Assembly (NCBI GenBank): GCA_024195585.1 | Contig: SWBL01000214.1 | Location: 24,058 to 88,057 of the forward strand | From: Aureobasidium sp. EXF-3400 | Taxonomy: Eukaryota > Ascomycota > Dothideomycetes > Dothideales > Saccotheciaceae | Length of the DNA: 64,000 nucleotides | Direction of reading: 5' to 3' | Shown: one piece after another, positions 42,878 to 54,636 of the stretch | Layout: every line of letters begins with the position of its first letter | How positions within the stretch are numbered: the first letter of the stretch is position 1 | Position numbers and translations under genes: made by a program | The notes under the pieces: model-generated | Databases searched by the model: none | What the model was told of the DNA's origin: nothing | What the model saw: the letters and a program-made list of their open reading frames with translations, nothing else

Positions 42878-45800
42878 ATGAGATCTTGCAAGGTCTTCTC
42901 CGTCATTCTTTTCTTTCTTGCGCTCATCTTTCAAGTTGAAGCATCTCCGTCACTCATTGCGAGAAAAACCAATGGATGCTCTAAAAGTAATATCGCGATT
43001 TTCGATCGTACTGTCACTCACAAACAATACTTCTGCAACTGGTGGCTTTCCGGGTATGATATCCTACCCAGGTCGTGGCTAGATGGTTGTGCTGACTCGA
43101 TTCCAGCTCCCGCACCAGATCCCCCTTCATCGAACTCTTGGCTTCCGAAGTAACTGCAGTCTGCTACTGTATTGGTACCCCTGCTACGAACGAAAAACAA
43201 TCTGCCGCCGCCAAATCTGCCTCGTACAAAGGCCTTTCCGTCCAGAAGTGCACGACAAAACTCACGGCTGAGTTCAGTGAGCCATGGAACTTCTGCGAAT
43301 TCTACACTAGAGTGTCAGTGGTCATTTCCCAAATGCTGAACAGCGTGCTTATACCATCGATAGAACCAGAACCTCGTCCCCATTCAAGGCTTTCAGCGCT
43401 CCCCAGCTTTTGGAACTTTGCGACTGTATCGAAGGCACAACTAGTACGACAAGCTCGAAAAAGCACAAGACCACCAGCACATCCTCGAGCTCGAAGAAAA
43501 CTGGATCCAAGACTTCCTCAGTCACAACTTCTTCGAAATCTAGCAGTCTCACAAGCTCATCCTTGTCCTCATCCTTGTCCTCGTCCAGGTCCACGGCTAC
43601 AGATTTTCCGATCACAGCAACCATCTCTAGCATTTCGACCAGCACTGTCAACAACACTACCTCGATCGACACTCTTACTTCGAGTACATTCAACTCCCCC
43701 AGCACATCAGCATCCAGTAACATCACGAGCTCTGCATTGAGTGCTGCAACCTCGAACACAACCACCATTAGCAGTACTTCATATGGCAACGGAACCAACA
43801 GTACTGTCTCACTGGACCCTACGGCATCATCGAACATCATTTCCTCGACCTTTGTTCCTGTGAATGTCACTAGCAGTATCTCTTCGAGCATCACAACGCC
43901 AATTGCCACGGGTTTCTCGAGCGGATTTCCTACAAGCTCGGGTACCAGTGGTTCTCCTTACGGCAATGACACAAACAGCACACCTGTTGTCGGACCGACT
44001 ATGCCAGTTTCCACCGCAAACGCCACTTCTATTAACAGCACTATAAGTGTGCCCGTAGTCATTGGTGTGCCTACAGGTATCGTCAACACTTCCAGTGCAG
44101 CTTCGAGTGGTTTCTCCTCCAGCGTTTCCGTTAGCGGTGCTCCATATGGCAATGGCACCAGTGGTACACCCACCGTTGGACCGACTGCACCTATCTCCAC
44201 TGGAAACTCCTCGTCCGCCAACAGCACTAGCAGTGTATCCGTGATCATTGGTGTCCCTACAGACATCATCAATGCTTCTTCTGGTGGAACCTCATTCTCG
44301 AGCGCTGCTACGAGTGGTGCACCATATGGAAATGGCACAAGTAGTGCTCCCATCGTTGGACCAACTGCGCCTGTCACTACCGCAAGCCCCATTGCTGTTA
44401 ATACTACCAGCAGTGCCCCTACGAACGTCTTCAACTCTACCTCAAGCACAGCTTCGAGTGGTTTCTCATCAAGCGTCTCTTCTAGTGGTGCACCATACGG
44501 CAATGGCACGAGCAGCACAATCTCCCTTGGTCCAACTGCCCCCTTCTCGACTGGCGTCTTTCCTTCGACTACCATTGGTACCAACAGCACCATTGCTACT
44601 CCATCAATCACTCCCAACACCACTTCATCGCTAGCCTCGAGTGGATTCCCCTCGAGCACTAGCGCCAGCGGAGCACCATACGGAAACGGTACCAGCAGTG
44701 CGCCTACCTTGTACCCGACCGCCCCCATAGATACCGGCTCGATTAACACAAGTACTGTTGTGTCTGCCAACAGCACCATCAATGTTCCTACAAACGGGGT
44801 CAACTTCACGTCCGCAGCTTCGAGCGGCTTCTCGTCGAGCGTCCCGACCAGCGGAGCGCCTTATGGAAACAGTACTGGCAGTGCACCAACAGTTGGTCCA
44901 ACAGCACCCATTCCCACCGGTACTTTGTCCATTCCCTCGAGTGTCGATGTCACGAACAGCACTGCATCTTCGGCCCTGACGTTCTCAACATTCGTACCCT
45001 CGGGTGGAATCTCCTCGAGCGCCATTCCCAGCGGCGCACCATATGGTAACTGGAGCAGTACTCCAGTACCCTCTGGCCCTACTGCACCTGTCACCACTAG
45101 TGCTTCATCCGCGTCCATCTCCTCGTCTCCTGCAGTCTCTGCAAGCAACGGAACAAGCACTTTCCTTCCAAGCTCAACCTTCATTGTTCGTCCCATTAAT
45201 GCTACCACGACTGGCGGCTCCAACAGCACGACTACGCAATTTGCCTCAACTACTGTCTCCCAGAGCTCGATAAATGCGACTATCACTGGCCCAGTCACTA
45301 CAAGTGCTTCTAGCAGCGTATCCAACACCACTCCAGTCACTACGAGTGCTTCCAGCAGCTCATCCATCAGCCAAACCACGATAAGTTCTACAAGCGCGTC
45401 TTCCTCTAGTGCGACCGCTAGTCAGTCCAGTACCCCGAGCCAGGCATCAACCCTCAATGGCAACCGAGTTTACATCAGCAGGTCCAACCTAGCTTATGGG
45501 AATCTCGCGCTCGAGTCCACTCAGGATGGAGAAAATGATTACGCGACCGTGTATACCCGCAGACAACGTCCCACACTCGGCTACACATTCGACCAAACCT
45601 CAGGATATCTCTATCTCGGAAACAGCAAGAACGTCTTGAGTTACGCAATCCCCAGCTTCCGCTCAGACTCTGTACAGTTGGCTACTCTGACTCAGGACTA
45701 CCTCAACACCTATCCTGAGTCCTGGAGCCCGCTGAAGTGTACCGCTTCGGACTCGGGTGCTCTCACGTGCTCTGTCACTGTCAAAGCAACTAGATTCCGC

Positions 45801-45944
45801 CGCCGAAGTGTGACCTACTCGGCCTTCGTTGCTGTCCCTAGAGAAGGCCAGAACGCCGCTGATATCTACCTCTATGCTGCTAACCAGATCGACGGACGTC
45901 CCCTTGGTGCTTCTCAGGTCTCGTTGATGCTTTCCAAGGATTGA
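42878..45944 (+). CDS. Large secreted Ser/Thr-rich repeat protein, adhesin-like
   Basis: Three exons, 42878-43053, 43107-43313 and 43364-45944, giving 987 residues. A signal peptide (SCKVFSVILFFLALIFQVEA) leads into a small cysteine-containing N-terminal domain: CSKSNIAIFDRTVTHKQYFC, then VTAVCYCIGTPA, WNFCEFYTR and LLELCDCIEG. The middle 650 residues are Ser/Thr/Asn-rich, densely N- and O-glycosylatable, with repeats centred on GAPYGNGTS ... VGPTAP. The C-terminus is a distinct domain of about 160 residues (RVYISRSNLAYGNLALEST, TLGYTFDQTSGYLYLGNSKN) with no GPI-type tail. The architecture suggests a cell-wall or secreted adhesin-like protein with folded ends and a glycosylated stalk. Partner and function unknown. 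Confidence 0.82.
43775..45090 (+). repeat. Coding repeats: about eight units of 57-62 codons
   Basis: The heptad-like core (G/S)-(A/S)-P-Y-G-N-(G/D/S)-T recurs near 43951, 44135, 44313, 44484, 44666, 44852 and 45028, with a divergent first copy (TSYGNGTNST) near 43778. Spacing is about 170-186 bp. Each core is followed by a (V/L)GPTAP-type motif and preceded by SSGFSSS. The units differ at many third positions, so the array is not recent. Confidence 0.75.
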
Positions 45945-46428
45945 TATGGCTGAACGGCTATAGCATGACGATATCACGCGCAAGCACTCTACCATGAAGA
46001 AGAAAACGACGCCAATTTGGTAGTCGCTGTCCGATACTGTCTTTTTGATTTTGCTTTTCTGTTCAAAGGTCTCTGGGTTTCTGGGTTTATGTACTTATTC
46101 TTGGGTGAGGACGTAATCTTTGTCCTTGCGATGCTTGTAACTGGCTTTTCGTTGTTCTCGCCCTGACTTATGTACCTTTGCATTACGAATAAAATCACGT
46201 TCCATCGCACAAACTCGGTACCCTCTCACAAAGCTCGCTCATCTTTTTGAAGTCTACTGCTGCTCCAGGCCTGCGTCATCATTGCAGTTTGGACTGGCTG
46301 TATCACAAGATTTGCAAACGTTAGTGGGAATAGTTGTCGACTTGAGCAAGTGTCATATTGACCGTGAGTACAGAACGTAAGCAATAGATTGGAAAGCAAT
46401 AGGAAGACATATACAAGGACTTCCAAAG
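45945..46428. other. Intergenic between convergent genes
   Basis: Only 3' flanking sequence; no domain recognised in the short frames. Confidence 0.45.
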
Positions 46429-48299
46429 CTAGTCGTTGCTTTCATCAGCCACAGTTTCTCTGCTCAGAGGTGCGTCCACAGACATAGTCATGGCCTCCTT
46501 GGTATCCTTCAAGAAACATGCTGCAACAGTTCCCAAAAACGAGAAACACGCCATGATAATCCAAACGTAGCGATAGGAAAGTAAAAAAGTCTTCTTGACG
46601 GCCAATTCGGCAGCCGCAGCAATCTGCGGTGTCATACCAGGGATCTTCGCAACAGCTTCAGCATTGTTGGCTGCAAGAGCTGACGCCAGTGCTTGCAAGC
46701 TAGTCTTCGGCAGGCCCAGAGGAACGACCGCGGCAATGATGTTGGGTCCTAGGTGTTTGCTGTTCGTCGACTTGTACACGCTGTTGATGATCGGCAAAGC
46801 AACTGAGCCTCCGAAGGAGCGTACGCCGGCGATGAGACCGGAAGTGACGGCGATGAGCGCAGACGGAGCAGACAATTGAGCGATTGTGAAGACATTTGAG
46901 ATTGCAGCACCAAGGCCCAAGCCCAAGAAGACCGGGTAGGCCCATACTGCAGTGCTGCTCTCCAAAGTGGCAGTTGCCATAAGAACTTTTGAACTGTTAG
47001 CACGTGCTCTGGCGGCCGTAGTTCTAGACTTACTCGAAAAGATAACAATGAATCCGTAGGCAGCGATGACAGGATGTTTGAGGTCTTTGGTGATGGATGA
47101 ATATGTCGATACCGCGATTGAAGAAGCGATGGTAGTCCAGAAAACCACACTTGCTCTCAGTCCCACTCGGAACGTGTCGGTCTCGTATAAGATCGCCATC
47201 TCTGAAGCGAAGAAGCTGTTGTAACAAAAGAAGGTAAGACCCTCGACGAACATCAGCAATAAAGCCACCGCGACATTGCGACTCCTCTCGAACAGTTTGT
47301 GGTTGCAGAGGCCATCCTTCTTGAAGATTGACTGGTGGACCACGAACGCCACCAGAGATGCTGTGCCGATGGCGAAAGGTACTGCTACGTGTGCGTTGTG
47401 GAACGAGTATGGGTTCTGGAAGTACGTGAGGCCGATGTTGAACCCTACGATACCGATACCTAGTAGGAAATATGCTGTCCAGTCGAGTGACGATAGCTTT
47501 TCTTGCATCGTCATCGAAAGCTGACAAGCTCTCGGAGGCGGGTTGTATGCCATTGTGAAAAGAAGGGCAGCAAGGAACTGGAGAGCAGCTACGATATACC
47601 AAAAGAGCCGCCATCCTCCATTAGATGAGCCACAGAGATAGAAACCAAGCAGGAGCGAGAAAGCAGCTCCCAGACCGGAGGTAAGTCCAAGACCACCTTG
47701 AGCGGCTGGACGATATCGGCGAGGAAGAATCTCAGAGGCGATAGCGTTGAGCAATGCTTGAGAACTGTACCCCAGAGCGGCAAGAATCTCACCAGCTATC
47801 GCAACATTGATTGTGGTTGCTCTTGACACAACAAGAGAGCCGGCAAAACCAAGAAGCGTAGTGCTGACAACGAACCACTTTCTTCCCCACAAGTCTGTAG
47901 CTTGGGCGATGGCAGGGCCGAGGAGTGTGACAGTGATGGCAGAGACTTGGGAAAGCCAGATTGATCTGTCGGAACCACCGATATCTGCAACGATGTATCT
48001 TGCAAGCTGACGGATATTAGCGCTGATCTACGCAACGGCACGAACTTGGACACTCACAGCACCAGCACCAATGATGTTGATCAGACCAGAGAAGGAGATG
48101 AGAACAACTCCCTGCAGAGTATGTAAGCATGTTTTGTATGGGTCATGGGCAGTGGAGATGTTCTAACAAGGTAAACGGCCACAACTCGCAGCGTAATGCC
48201 ATGGTGATCGAGTACTTCTTCTGTGTCAAATTGGGCATCGTTGTCCGATCGCACCTCAAAGTGATCAGAGCTTTGTTTCTCCTCGAGTGGTGTAGACAT
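46429..48299 (-). CDS. MFS efflux transporter, TRI12 type
   Basis: Multi-exon gene from the ATG at 48299 (STPLEEKQSSDHFEVRSDND) to 46429, roughly 570 residues. After two short exons (HGITLRVVAVYL; VVLISFSGLINIIGAGA) the main exon has SAITVTLLGPAIAQATDLWG, RKWFVVSTTLLGFAGSLVVS and the family stretch LNAIASEILPRRYRPAAQGG, then SGLGAAFSLLLGFYLCG. An intron of about 55 bp near 47035-46981 is needed after AAYGFIVIFS. The C-terminal half ends FLKDTKEAMTMSVDAPLSRE. About 14 transmembrane helices are expected. The group (fungal TRI12-like) exports small toxic compounds or siderophores. It runs in the same direction as the EthD gene and may work with it. Confidence 0.87.
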
Positions 48300-49133
48300 G
48301 TTGTTCCTAGACGTCGTGAGTAGAGATGCGTGAACTTTGCAAAAGATTGACCCAAACGCAGTGTCAACTAAGTATCCATCCCTTGAATCGATTCTATAAC
48401 CATCGGGACCACGTTGTGAAAGCGATCAGACCTAGACACCTATGAACTTCGTTACTTGGTCGGGACCACTTCAGCAAGTAGCCAACCTGCTACTAGGCAA
48501 AACACAAATCATCACGTCTTGTGCACTTAGGGCTTGCTTCCAGCTGAAAACTGACGTGTTCGAAATGGCTGGATCCACTCGTGGCTGTCGGATGGTTAGC
48601 TAGGTACCAGGCTGCGAGTCATCTCGCATCCTTCCCAAACCTTCCCCACTTTCCTTGTGGAGTCCATTCCGGGGTGGTTCGATATCCCTTATGCGCTCAC
48701 TAGATCTATGCGGCTGGATGCAGAGGGATGTTATCCTATACCCCGGTACATCGAGTGCATAGCTCGGTAGTCATTGCGGGCAAGTTTTCTGTCTGGTCAA
48801 TAGACAAAATAGAATAGTATGGTTTAAGAAAAGTTGGTGCCTTTGCAAAGTTACTGCTATTGAGGTCTTGGTTCGGTTGCAGAGTGTGTTCCGAGGTTCA
48901 ATGGTAGTGCAAGAACTTTTGAGCACTTCACAAGTAGACAATTACGATAGAGCTTTCCAAGGATCCAAAAATCAATCTTGTCGCTTTATCATCAGGATTT
49001 GCACAAATATACAGCTATCGCTCTATCTAACAACATGCTTCAGCTTGCGTCTGGAAACCACTTCTCAAAAGCAGATCTACGGATGGTAAGAGCCTTCACT
49101 CCTGTGCGATGCTCCAGATTGACGATGATGATA
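48300..49133. other. Intergenic, no gene recognised
   Basis: Upstream region of the TRI12-type transporter and 3' flank of the EthD gene; short frames only. Confidence 0.45.
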
Positions 49134-50057
49134 TCATCTCATCAACACGCTAGGCTGTCGGCTTGCATCGAACTGAAGACGGGATTAGTTGTAGGATCCG
49201 CCCAACAAGGCATGGAAGAACTTACGCGTATACCTGCATCGTCGTCGAGAACGAGTCCTTCTTGTCCAAACAGAACAAAGGATGAGCTAGCATCTACCTC
49301 TGCAGGCAGATCATTTGAAAGCTTGATCTGCATTTTGCGAAACGCTGAGACCGAACTTGGTGACTTGAGCAGCACTTTGTATACCATGGAGTAAACAGGC
49401 ATATTTTGGCCGCCAAAGTATTTGCGTAGGTCGAAATCTGTCTTGATACCAGTGCTGACAATCAACTCCAAAGCATGGTCGGATAGCTGGTCTTCCAAGT
49501 TCTCAATCAGGACTGGTGTAAAAGTGTCGTCGATAGCGTGACCATCAGCATCTCCACTCGTAGAAGCGAGAAACCACATGGCGACTGTGGGAATGTGATC
49601 TTCCACCCTTTCAACCACATCAGAACCCGTCAGGATCTCACGTCGCTCGATAGCCATCAGGTTTATGGCAGTCTCAAAGTCATTGAAGTTCCTACCGTCA
49701 GGGCCAATCGTGGTGCGAACGTATTCGCTGCCAAAGACAGCTTTGACGTGATCCGGGGAGCGAAAATACAATTCAGCTACATCGTCACGGGAAAACCAGG
49801 AATGGTTGGAGTTCGAGAGACCACCCAGCGGTGCTGAGAAGGCAGAATCGAAAACGTGCGTTTGTACGTATTTGCTGGGCAGGTCAGCGCTTGTCGAGAA
49901 AGGTTTCACATGCAATTGCTCACGCAGGCTTCTGGTCGCCGCCATCAGACAGTGTGCCATGGATCTGGAGATGGTGATCAAAGAATTCTTGACGCGTGAG
50001 TCCCGCCTTTCTTCGGATCGCTGCGATCTGCTTCAAGATTGGTTGAGCGGATGTCAT
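49134..50057 (-). CDS. EthD-domain protein
   Basis: Three exons: 50057-49924, 49874-49226 and 49172-49134, giving 273 residues. The N-terminus, AAIRRKAGLTRQEFFDHHLQ then IHGTLSDGGDQKPAKYVQTH and VFDSAFS, is an EthD-type dimeric alpha/beta-barrel half. DDVAELYFRSPDHVKAVFGS and GPDGRNFNDFETAINLMAIE follow. A second half from about residue 120 (VVERVEDHIPTVAMWFLAST) may be another barrel repeat. Fungal EthD proteins act as dehydratases, cyclases or unexplained helpers in aromatic and polyketide pathways. It is divergent from the GH3 gene and upstream of the efflux pump, suggesting a three-gene module handling a glycosylated aromatic or toxic compound (inference). Confidence 0.82.
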
Positions 50058-50700
50058 GGCTGGTATTGTGGTCAGGTTGTGGTCTGTAGTGTCAATACAA
50101 GTCTCCATGCATCTTGGAGAGGGCAGAGACAAGTTGTTGTTCGTCGTCTATTGGGTTTCATCTCCAACTCGGGAAGTGGAGGAACTGTGGAGCTGTGGAT
50201 AATCTCAATCTGTCGAGAAGTGACAGATACGTACGGTAAGCAAGTGGAGGTTACCCCGAGTCTAAGAAGGTTTACACGGAACCCTAGGTGTGCCATCGCG
50301 GGAAGTCACCGATTTGGTGGATGTGGTGATGCAACCCGTGCTTGTAAGCCACATTCGGCGTAGCACCAAAGCTAAATTGCAAGCTATGTCAACGCTTAGG
50401 GCTGCTTGCAAGTCTACCCAGGACACATGCTATCGTTGGACCTGGATGATGAATGCTTCGGTCCACATTCACTTTTCATTATACAGGCTAAACAAAGTGG
50501 AACAACCGTTGTCTCCTCCACTTGCCGGTTTGTGCATAGAATCGATCATCGGGACTTGTGATAGACTACCTCGGGACCTTTTTTTGGACTCAACACCGCA
50601 TTGATATACTGGCCTACATGCAGAGGCCATAGAAGCACTAAAGCCTAGAAACATATACCGACTTGGAGACCTGCGTAAGACCGTCGGACCAGCCGCAGTC
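50058..50700. promoter_or_regulatory. Shared upstream region of EthD and GH3 genes
   Basis: A 643-bp gap between divergent starts, without coding signal. No CGGCCGAT word is present, so this module is probably not under the regulator proposed for the 14.5-29.8 kb block. Confidence 0.4.
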
Positions 50701-52476
50701 ATGGACCAGACAACACTCCGCTACAAGGACAAAAAAGTCTCAATCGATGAACGAGTTACAGACCTCTTGAATCGCATGACCGTCGAAGAAAAGGTCGGAC
50801 AGATGTTCCAAAGCATCGTCTTCCTTGGTCAAGATGGAAAGCTCGGCCCAGCAAACCCCATGTTCACGATTCCCGGCGCTGAAGAACTCATCTCAGAGCG
50901 TCATCTCAGCCACCTCAACTTGATCGGACCCGTCGATGATGCCCGCAAACTTGCAAAGTGGCATAACTTGCTACAGTCACATGCTGCTTCGACCAGACTA
51001 GGCATACCCATCACGCTATCGACGGATCCTCGAAACCATTTCGCCGAGAACCTAGGAACAGGCAGTCGCGCTGGGTCTTTTTCGCAGTGGCCAGAAACTC
51101 TAGGGTTTGCCGCCTTGAGATCGCCAGAGCTCGTTGAACAATTCGCGAACATAGCTCGTCAGGAGTATCTTGCAAGTGGCATGAGACTAGTTCTTGGACC
51201 ACAAGTAGATCTGGCCACCGAATATCGCTGGTCACGCATCTCAGGCACGTTTGGAGAGGAAAGCAAGCTATCGGGCGAATTGGGTGCTGCCTATATCCGT
51301 GGCTTCCGAGGCCAGTCAGAATTGGGTCCAACTTCTGTGTCTTGCGTAGCCAAGCATTTCCCAGGCGGCGGTCCCCAAAAGGATGGCGAGGATCCCCATT
51401 TCACGTATGGACGTGAGCAAGTCTATCCTGGCGGCAATTTCGACTATCATCTGGAACCCTTTGAGGAGTTGATCAGGAACGGCGTCTCTCAGATGATGCC
51501 ATACTATGGCATGCCTGTTGGTCTTGACTACGAGGAGGTCGGCTTCTCATACAACAAGGAGGTTATCGGCGGACTTCTACAGAAGGAACTGAACTTTGGT
51601 GGAATTGTGCTGAGTGACTGGCAGGTTGTCACCGACAAGACCTTCATGGGCGACAAAATGGTTGGTCGTGCATGGGGCGTCGAGCACCTGGACGAATTGA
51701 CTCGGGTCGAGAAGTTGCTCGATGCAGGCGTGGACCAGATCGGTGGTGAAAGCTGTACTGAGCTGCTTCTGCAACTCGTACATGATGGAAGGATCTCAGA
51801 AGCACGTCTTGATCACTCTGTCAGAAAGATCCTTAGAGAGAAGTTTGCCCTTGGTCTGTTCGACAATGCTTTCGTCGATCCAGAGAACGCTGCCAGAATC
51901 ATTGGCAACCCAGAGTTCAGAAAGATAGGCGAAGACGTGCAGAGACGTTCTTTTACGCTGTTGATCAACCAAGACGGCATGCTACCTCTTAGCAGTCTGA
52001 AGGTCAAGGCATACGTTGAGGGCATCGACAAAGCTGCCCTAGCCTTGTATGGCGTGGAGGTAGTCGCTACTCCTGCTGAAGCCAATCTTACACTCCTGCG
52101 GCTCAAAGCGCCATATGAAATTCGACCTGGTAATTTTGAACAGCACTTCCATGCAGGATCACTCGAATATCCCGATGATGAACTGCAACGCCTTCTACAA
52201 GTTTTGAAAGAGAGCAAAGCATCTGTCGTAGACGTTTATCTCGACCGTCCGGTTGTGCTGACAGAGATCGCTGCTGCTGCAACTGCCTTTTGTGTTAACT
52301 ATGGCGCCTCAGATGCAGCATTTTTGGATGTTATTACGGCCAAGGCTGCGCCCGAAGGGAAATTACCATTCGATCTTCCATGTTCGATGAGCGCAGTCGT
52401 CGCGTCGAGGACAGATGTTGCGTTTGACACAGAGAATCCTTTGTTTAAATTCGGCCATGGCTTAAGATATAGATAG
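50701..52476 (+). CDS. Glycoside hydrolase family 3 protein (beta-glucosidase-like)
   Basis: Intron-free, 591 residues, starting at the ATG at 50701. VTDLLNRMTVEEKVGQMFQS opens the GH3 N-terminal TIM-barrel domain; GIPITLSTDPRNHF, SFSQWPETLGFAA and SCVAKHFPGGGPQKDGEDPH follow. The nucleophile segment is FGGIVLSDWQ (Asp) near residue 300. QRRSFTLLINQDGMLPLSS starts the second alpha/beta sandwich domain, ending GKLPFDLPCSM ... PLFKFGHGLRYR. No signal peptide, so it probably acts inside the cell on an imported or internal glycoside. The spacing matches bacterial-type beta-glucosidases more than the long secreted fungal enzymes, which would fit horizontal origin; this needs phylogeny. It is divergent from the EthD gene. 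Confidence 0.92.
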   Translation: MDQTTLRYKDKKVSIDERVTDLLNRMTVEEKVGQMFQSIVFLGQDGKLGPANPMFTIPGAEELISERHLSHLNLIGPVDDARKLAKWHNLLQSHAASTRLGIPITLSTDPRNHFAENLGTGSRAGSFSQWPETLGFAALRSPELVEQFANIARQEYLASGMRLVLGPQVDLATEYRWSRISGTFGEESKLSGELGAAYIRGFRGQSELGPTSVSCVAKHFPGGGPQKDGEDPHFTYGREQVYPGGNFDYHLEPFEELIRNGVSQMMPYYGMPVGLDYEEVGFSYNKEVIGGLLQKELNFGGIVLSDWQVVTDKTFMGDKMVGRAWGVEHLDELTRVEKLLDAGVDQIGGESCTELLLQLVHDGRISEARLDHSVRKILREKFALGLFDNAFVDPENAARIIGNPEFRKIGEDVQRRSFTLLINQDGMLPLSSLKVKAYVEGIDKAALALYGVEVVATPAEANLTLLRLKAPYEIRPGNFEQHFHAGSLEYPDDELQRLLQVLKESKASVVDVYLDRPVVLTEIAAAATAFCVNYGASDAAFLDVITAKAAPEGKLPFDLPCSMSAVVASRTDVAFDTENPLFKFGHGLRYR

Positions 52477-52575
52477 TTTATGGACTGGGTTACATACCGG
52501 TTTTGGCTTATTCCAGACCACGTGCAATTGTGAATAATCAACGTTGATCGTTGATGAGACGTAAGAATGGCATTA
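52477..52575. other. Short gap between convergent genes
   Basis: The 3' ends of the GH3 gene and the GPI-type gene face each other here. Confidence 0.4.
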
Positions 52576-54636
52576 TCACAGCCACAGAGTAATTATCAGG
52601 AGAAGCAATGCTAAGCTACTTGAGATCTTGAACCCGGCAGCCTGGCCTTGGAACAGCACAGGTGAAGACACCACAGGCGATGATCTCACAGATGAAGATA
52701 TCACGGGTGAAGAGCCCGAAGAAGATGACTTCCGACTTGTAGTTTCTGAAGCATGCGTGCTTGCAAGCTCTGTGGTATGCCCAAGAGTATCTTTCGACTG
52801 CGTAACCTGCGTAGCAGCGACTGGTGTTAAGGGCTCTGATGGTGTGCTCTCACGAGCGGCGGATACACTGGATGTGGGCAGGTCCGTCGATGGCGACTCG
52901 TTCTCAGATACCATCGTGGAAGTCTTCACATCTGAATCTATTGAGGCTGTGTTTGGTGTCACTGTCGCGATCGGCTCACCAACTGAGGGAGATGATTCCG
53001 ACTCTGTCGTCATCTCAACTGTGCTTTGCACTTCCACCGCAGAAGACACTGCTGACCTGATTTCTGAAGTGACGATGCCCTTTGTGAGACCTGAAGACTC
53101 TGTTCTTGACGTTTTCTCGCTACCATGATTATCCGCGACGGCAGTAGCTGTTGAGATGACTCGAGACGCGGTTGTTTCCGCGAGTTGCGAATGCTCGACT
53201 TCTGCCGGTGAGGCAGAGCTGGTGCTGACTGCAGTCGAGCTTGTGGCAGTCCCCCATGCCACAACAGGTGTAAGAACTGTGGTTCCAGGCAACAACGCTC
53301 GGGGTGGATCCCTAATCGACCTTAAGTATGTCCATCCGGGACTAAGTGCAAAGCGGTCACTCACCATACACCGTTCACCTGTATCTGACATCCGGACGTA
53401 TGGAAGATGCTATTTGCCCAGTCTGTCATCGTTGCCGGAGGAAGTATGTAGGGACGATAGTCGGGTCCGATTGTGAGCGGCGGACCATACTTGGTTGGGT
53501 CTGTCACTCATGTCAGTTGCTTTGCTGGATTGTCTAACAGATACGCGTCAAGACGTACAGTATTGCTCCTGACCGAACTCATATTCTCCCATGAAGTACG
53601 CCACAGCAGGGATTTGTTGGTAACAGTCATTGCCGGGCTCGTTTTGAATCCAATATATGGAGCTGTTCGCCGGTTGACACTTGTAATTAAGGTCCTGATA
53701 TTGGAAAGGTTCGGATTGATAGAGAGCCCGGACACCTCTAGCAGACGAGACTTCAGATGGGGGCACAACAACGATAGTGCTCGTCAGCGTGGTGTAGCAT
53801 CCGTCTGCGCGCGAGACGCTCGCGAGGTATATACCGACATTTGGTGAGGTGATCGTAACGCCACCAGCGACGAATGTATTCGGTCCATTGCCAGTTCTTG
53901 CAAGTCCTTGTGTTTTAATGGAGCTATTGCATAAGTTGCCGGATCCATCTACGGTTCGGACAGGCCAGTATAAGAGTTGCGCAGAATTGGCCTTTACATA
54001 GCACAACGAACAACTTTGGCCAGCTGAGTCTGTCGAATAGGTGGGCAATGGGCTAGTGCTGGTGATGTTGCAAATGGGAGTGTACGATGCGTAGACTAGC
54101 GATGAGTTCTTGTTGTACAGCGCTTAACAGTCTTCATCTGAAATCGTGCATGGCGCTTGCGGCGTGGGAAAGGGGGGCACGTTGTTGACGTAAGCTGTGA
54201 CAGTATACATGCTCGTCGTGGAGACTCCAGACGTGCCTAGTATTGTTGTTGAATCTGAAGTGGAACTCCCAAACCCTACAACTCGAGGATGGCCGTCGCA
54301 TAGCGTTGTCAACGACGATGCACTGTAACGTGGAACGATGGCTGTTGTCCAAGCAGGCAGTGTTTCTGTCCCTGTGCTAAGGTAAGGTGAAGTGTGAAAG
54401 TTTGACCAGTCTGTAGAGGCACTATTCCAAGACACCAGACTTTGAGCGCATTGTTCCGCAAGCAGTAGACCGGTCGACCCACCCGACCCTATCGATGTAT
54501 TACTGATAGCTCGTCTTCCGACGAAAGCATTTCGGTGATGATCCGCAAGAGATCCCCACCGTTCGACTTGTGACACTGTGTCCCCGTGGCCAGCAACCAC
54601 AGCAAAAAGAAGTATCTGCGCGAACGATCTGGACAT
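52576..54636 (-). pseudogene. Cysteine-rich GPI-type surface protein with an in-frame TAA
   Basis: The ATG at 54636 opens a signal peptide (SRSFAQILLFAVVAGHG). The frame runs to TTCAP-like APCTISDEDC and a TAA at 54126-54124, then continues in the same frame: ALYNKNSSLVYASYTPICNI, SCSLCYVKANSAQLLYWPVR, NTFVAGGVTITSPNVGIYLA. Two further introns (near 53560-53500 and 53380-53330) lead to YGPPLTIGPDYRPYILPPAT, SIRDPPRALLPGTTVLTPVV, a long Ser/Thr-rich stalk and the hydrophobic tail SSLALLLLIITLWL of a GPI signal. A CAA-to-TAA change (CpA to TpA, RIP-like) explains the stop. Everything else looks intact, so the inactivation is recent, strain-specific or bypassed by readthrough. Function unknown. 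Confidence 0.65.

Noticed and set aside
43349..45379. Long minus-strand frames opposite the Ser/Thr-rich gene
   Set aside because: They are the mirror of Ser/Thr-rich codons and give Val/Glu/Leu-rich repetitive proteins. The plus strand has the signal peptide, proper splices and domain ends.
52628..53128. 166-codon plus-strand frame, acidic and Thr-rich
   Set aside because: Antisense to the Ser/Thr-rich stalk of the GPI-type gene, whose splicing and tail are well supported.
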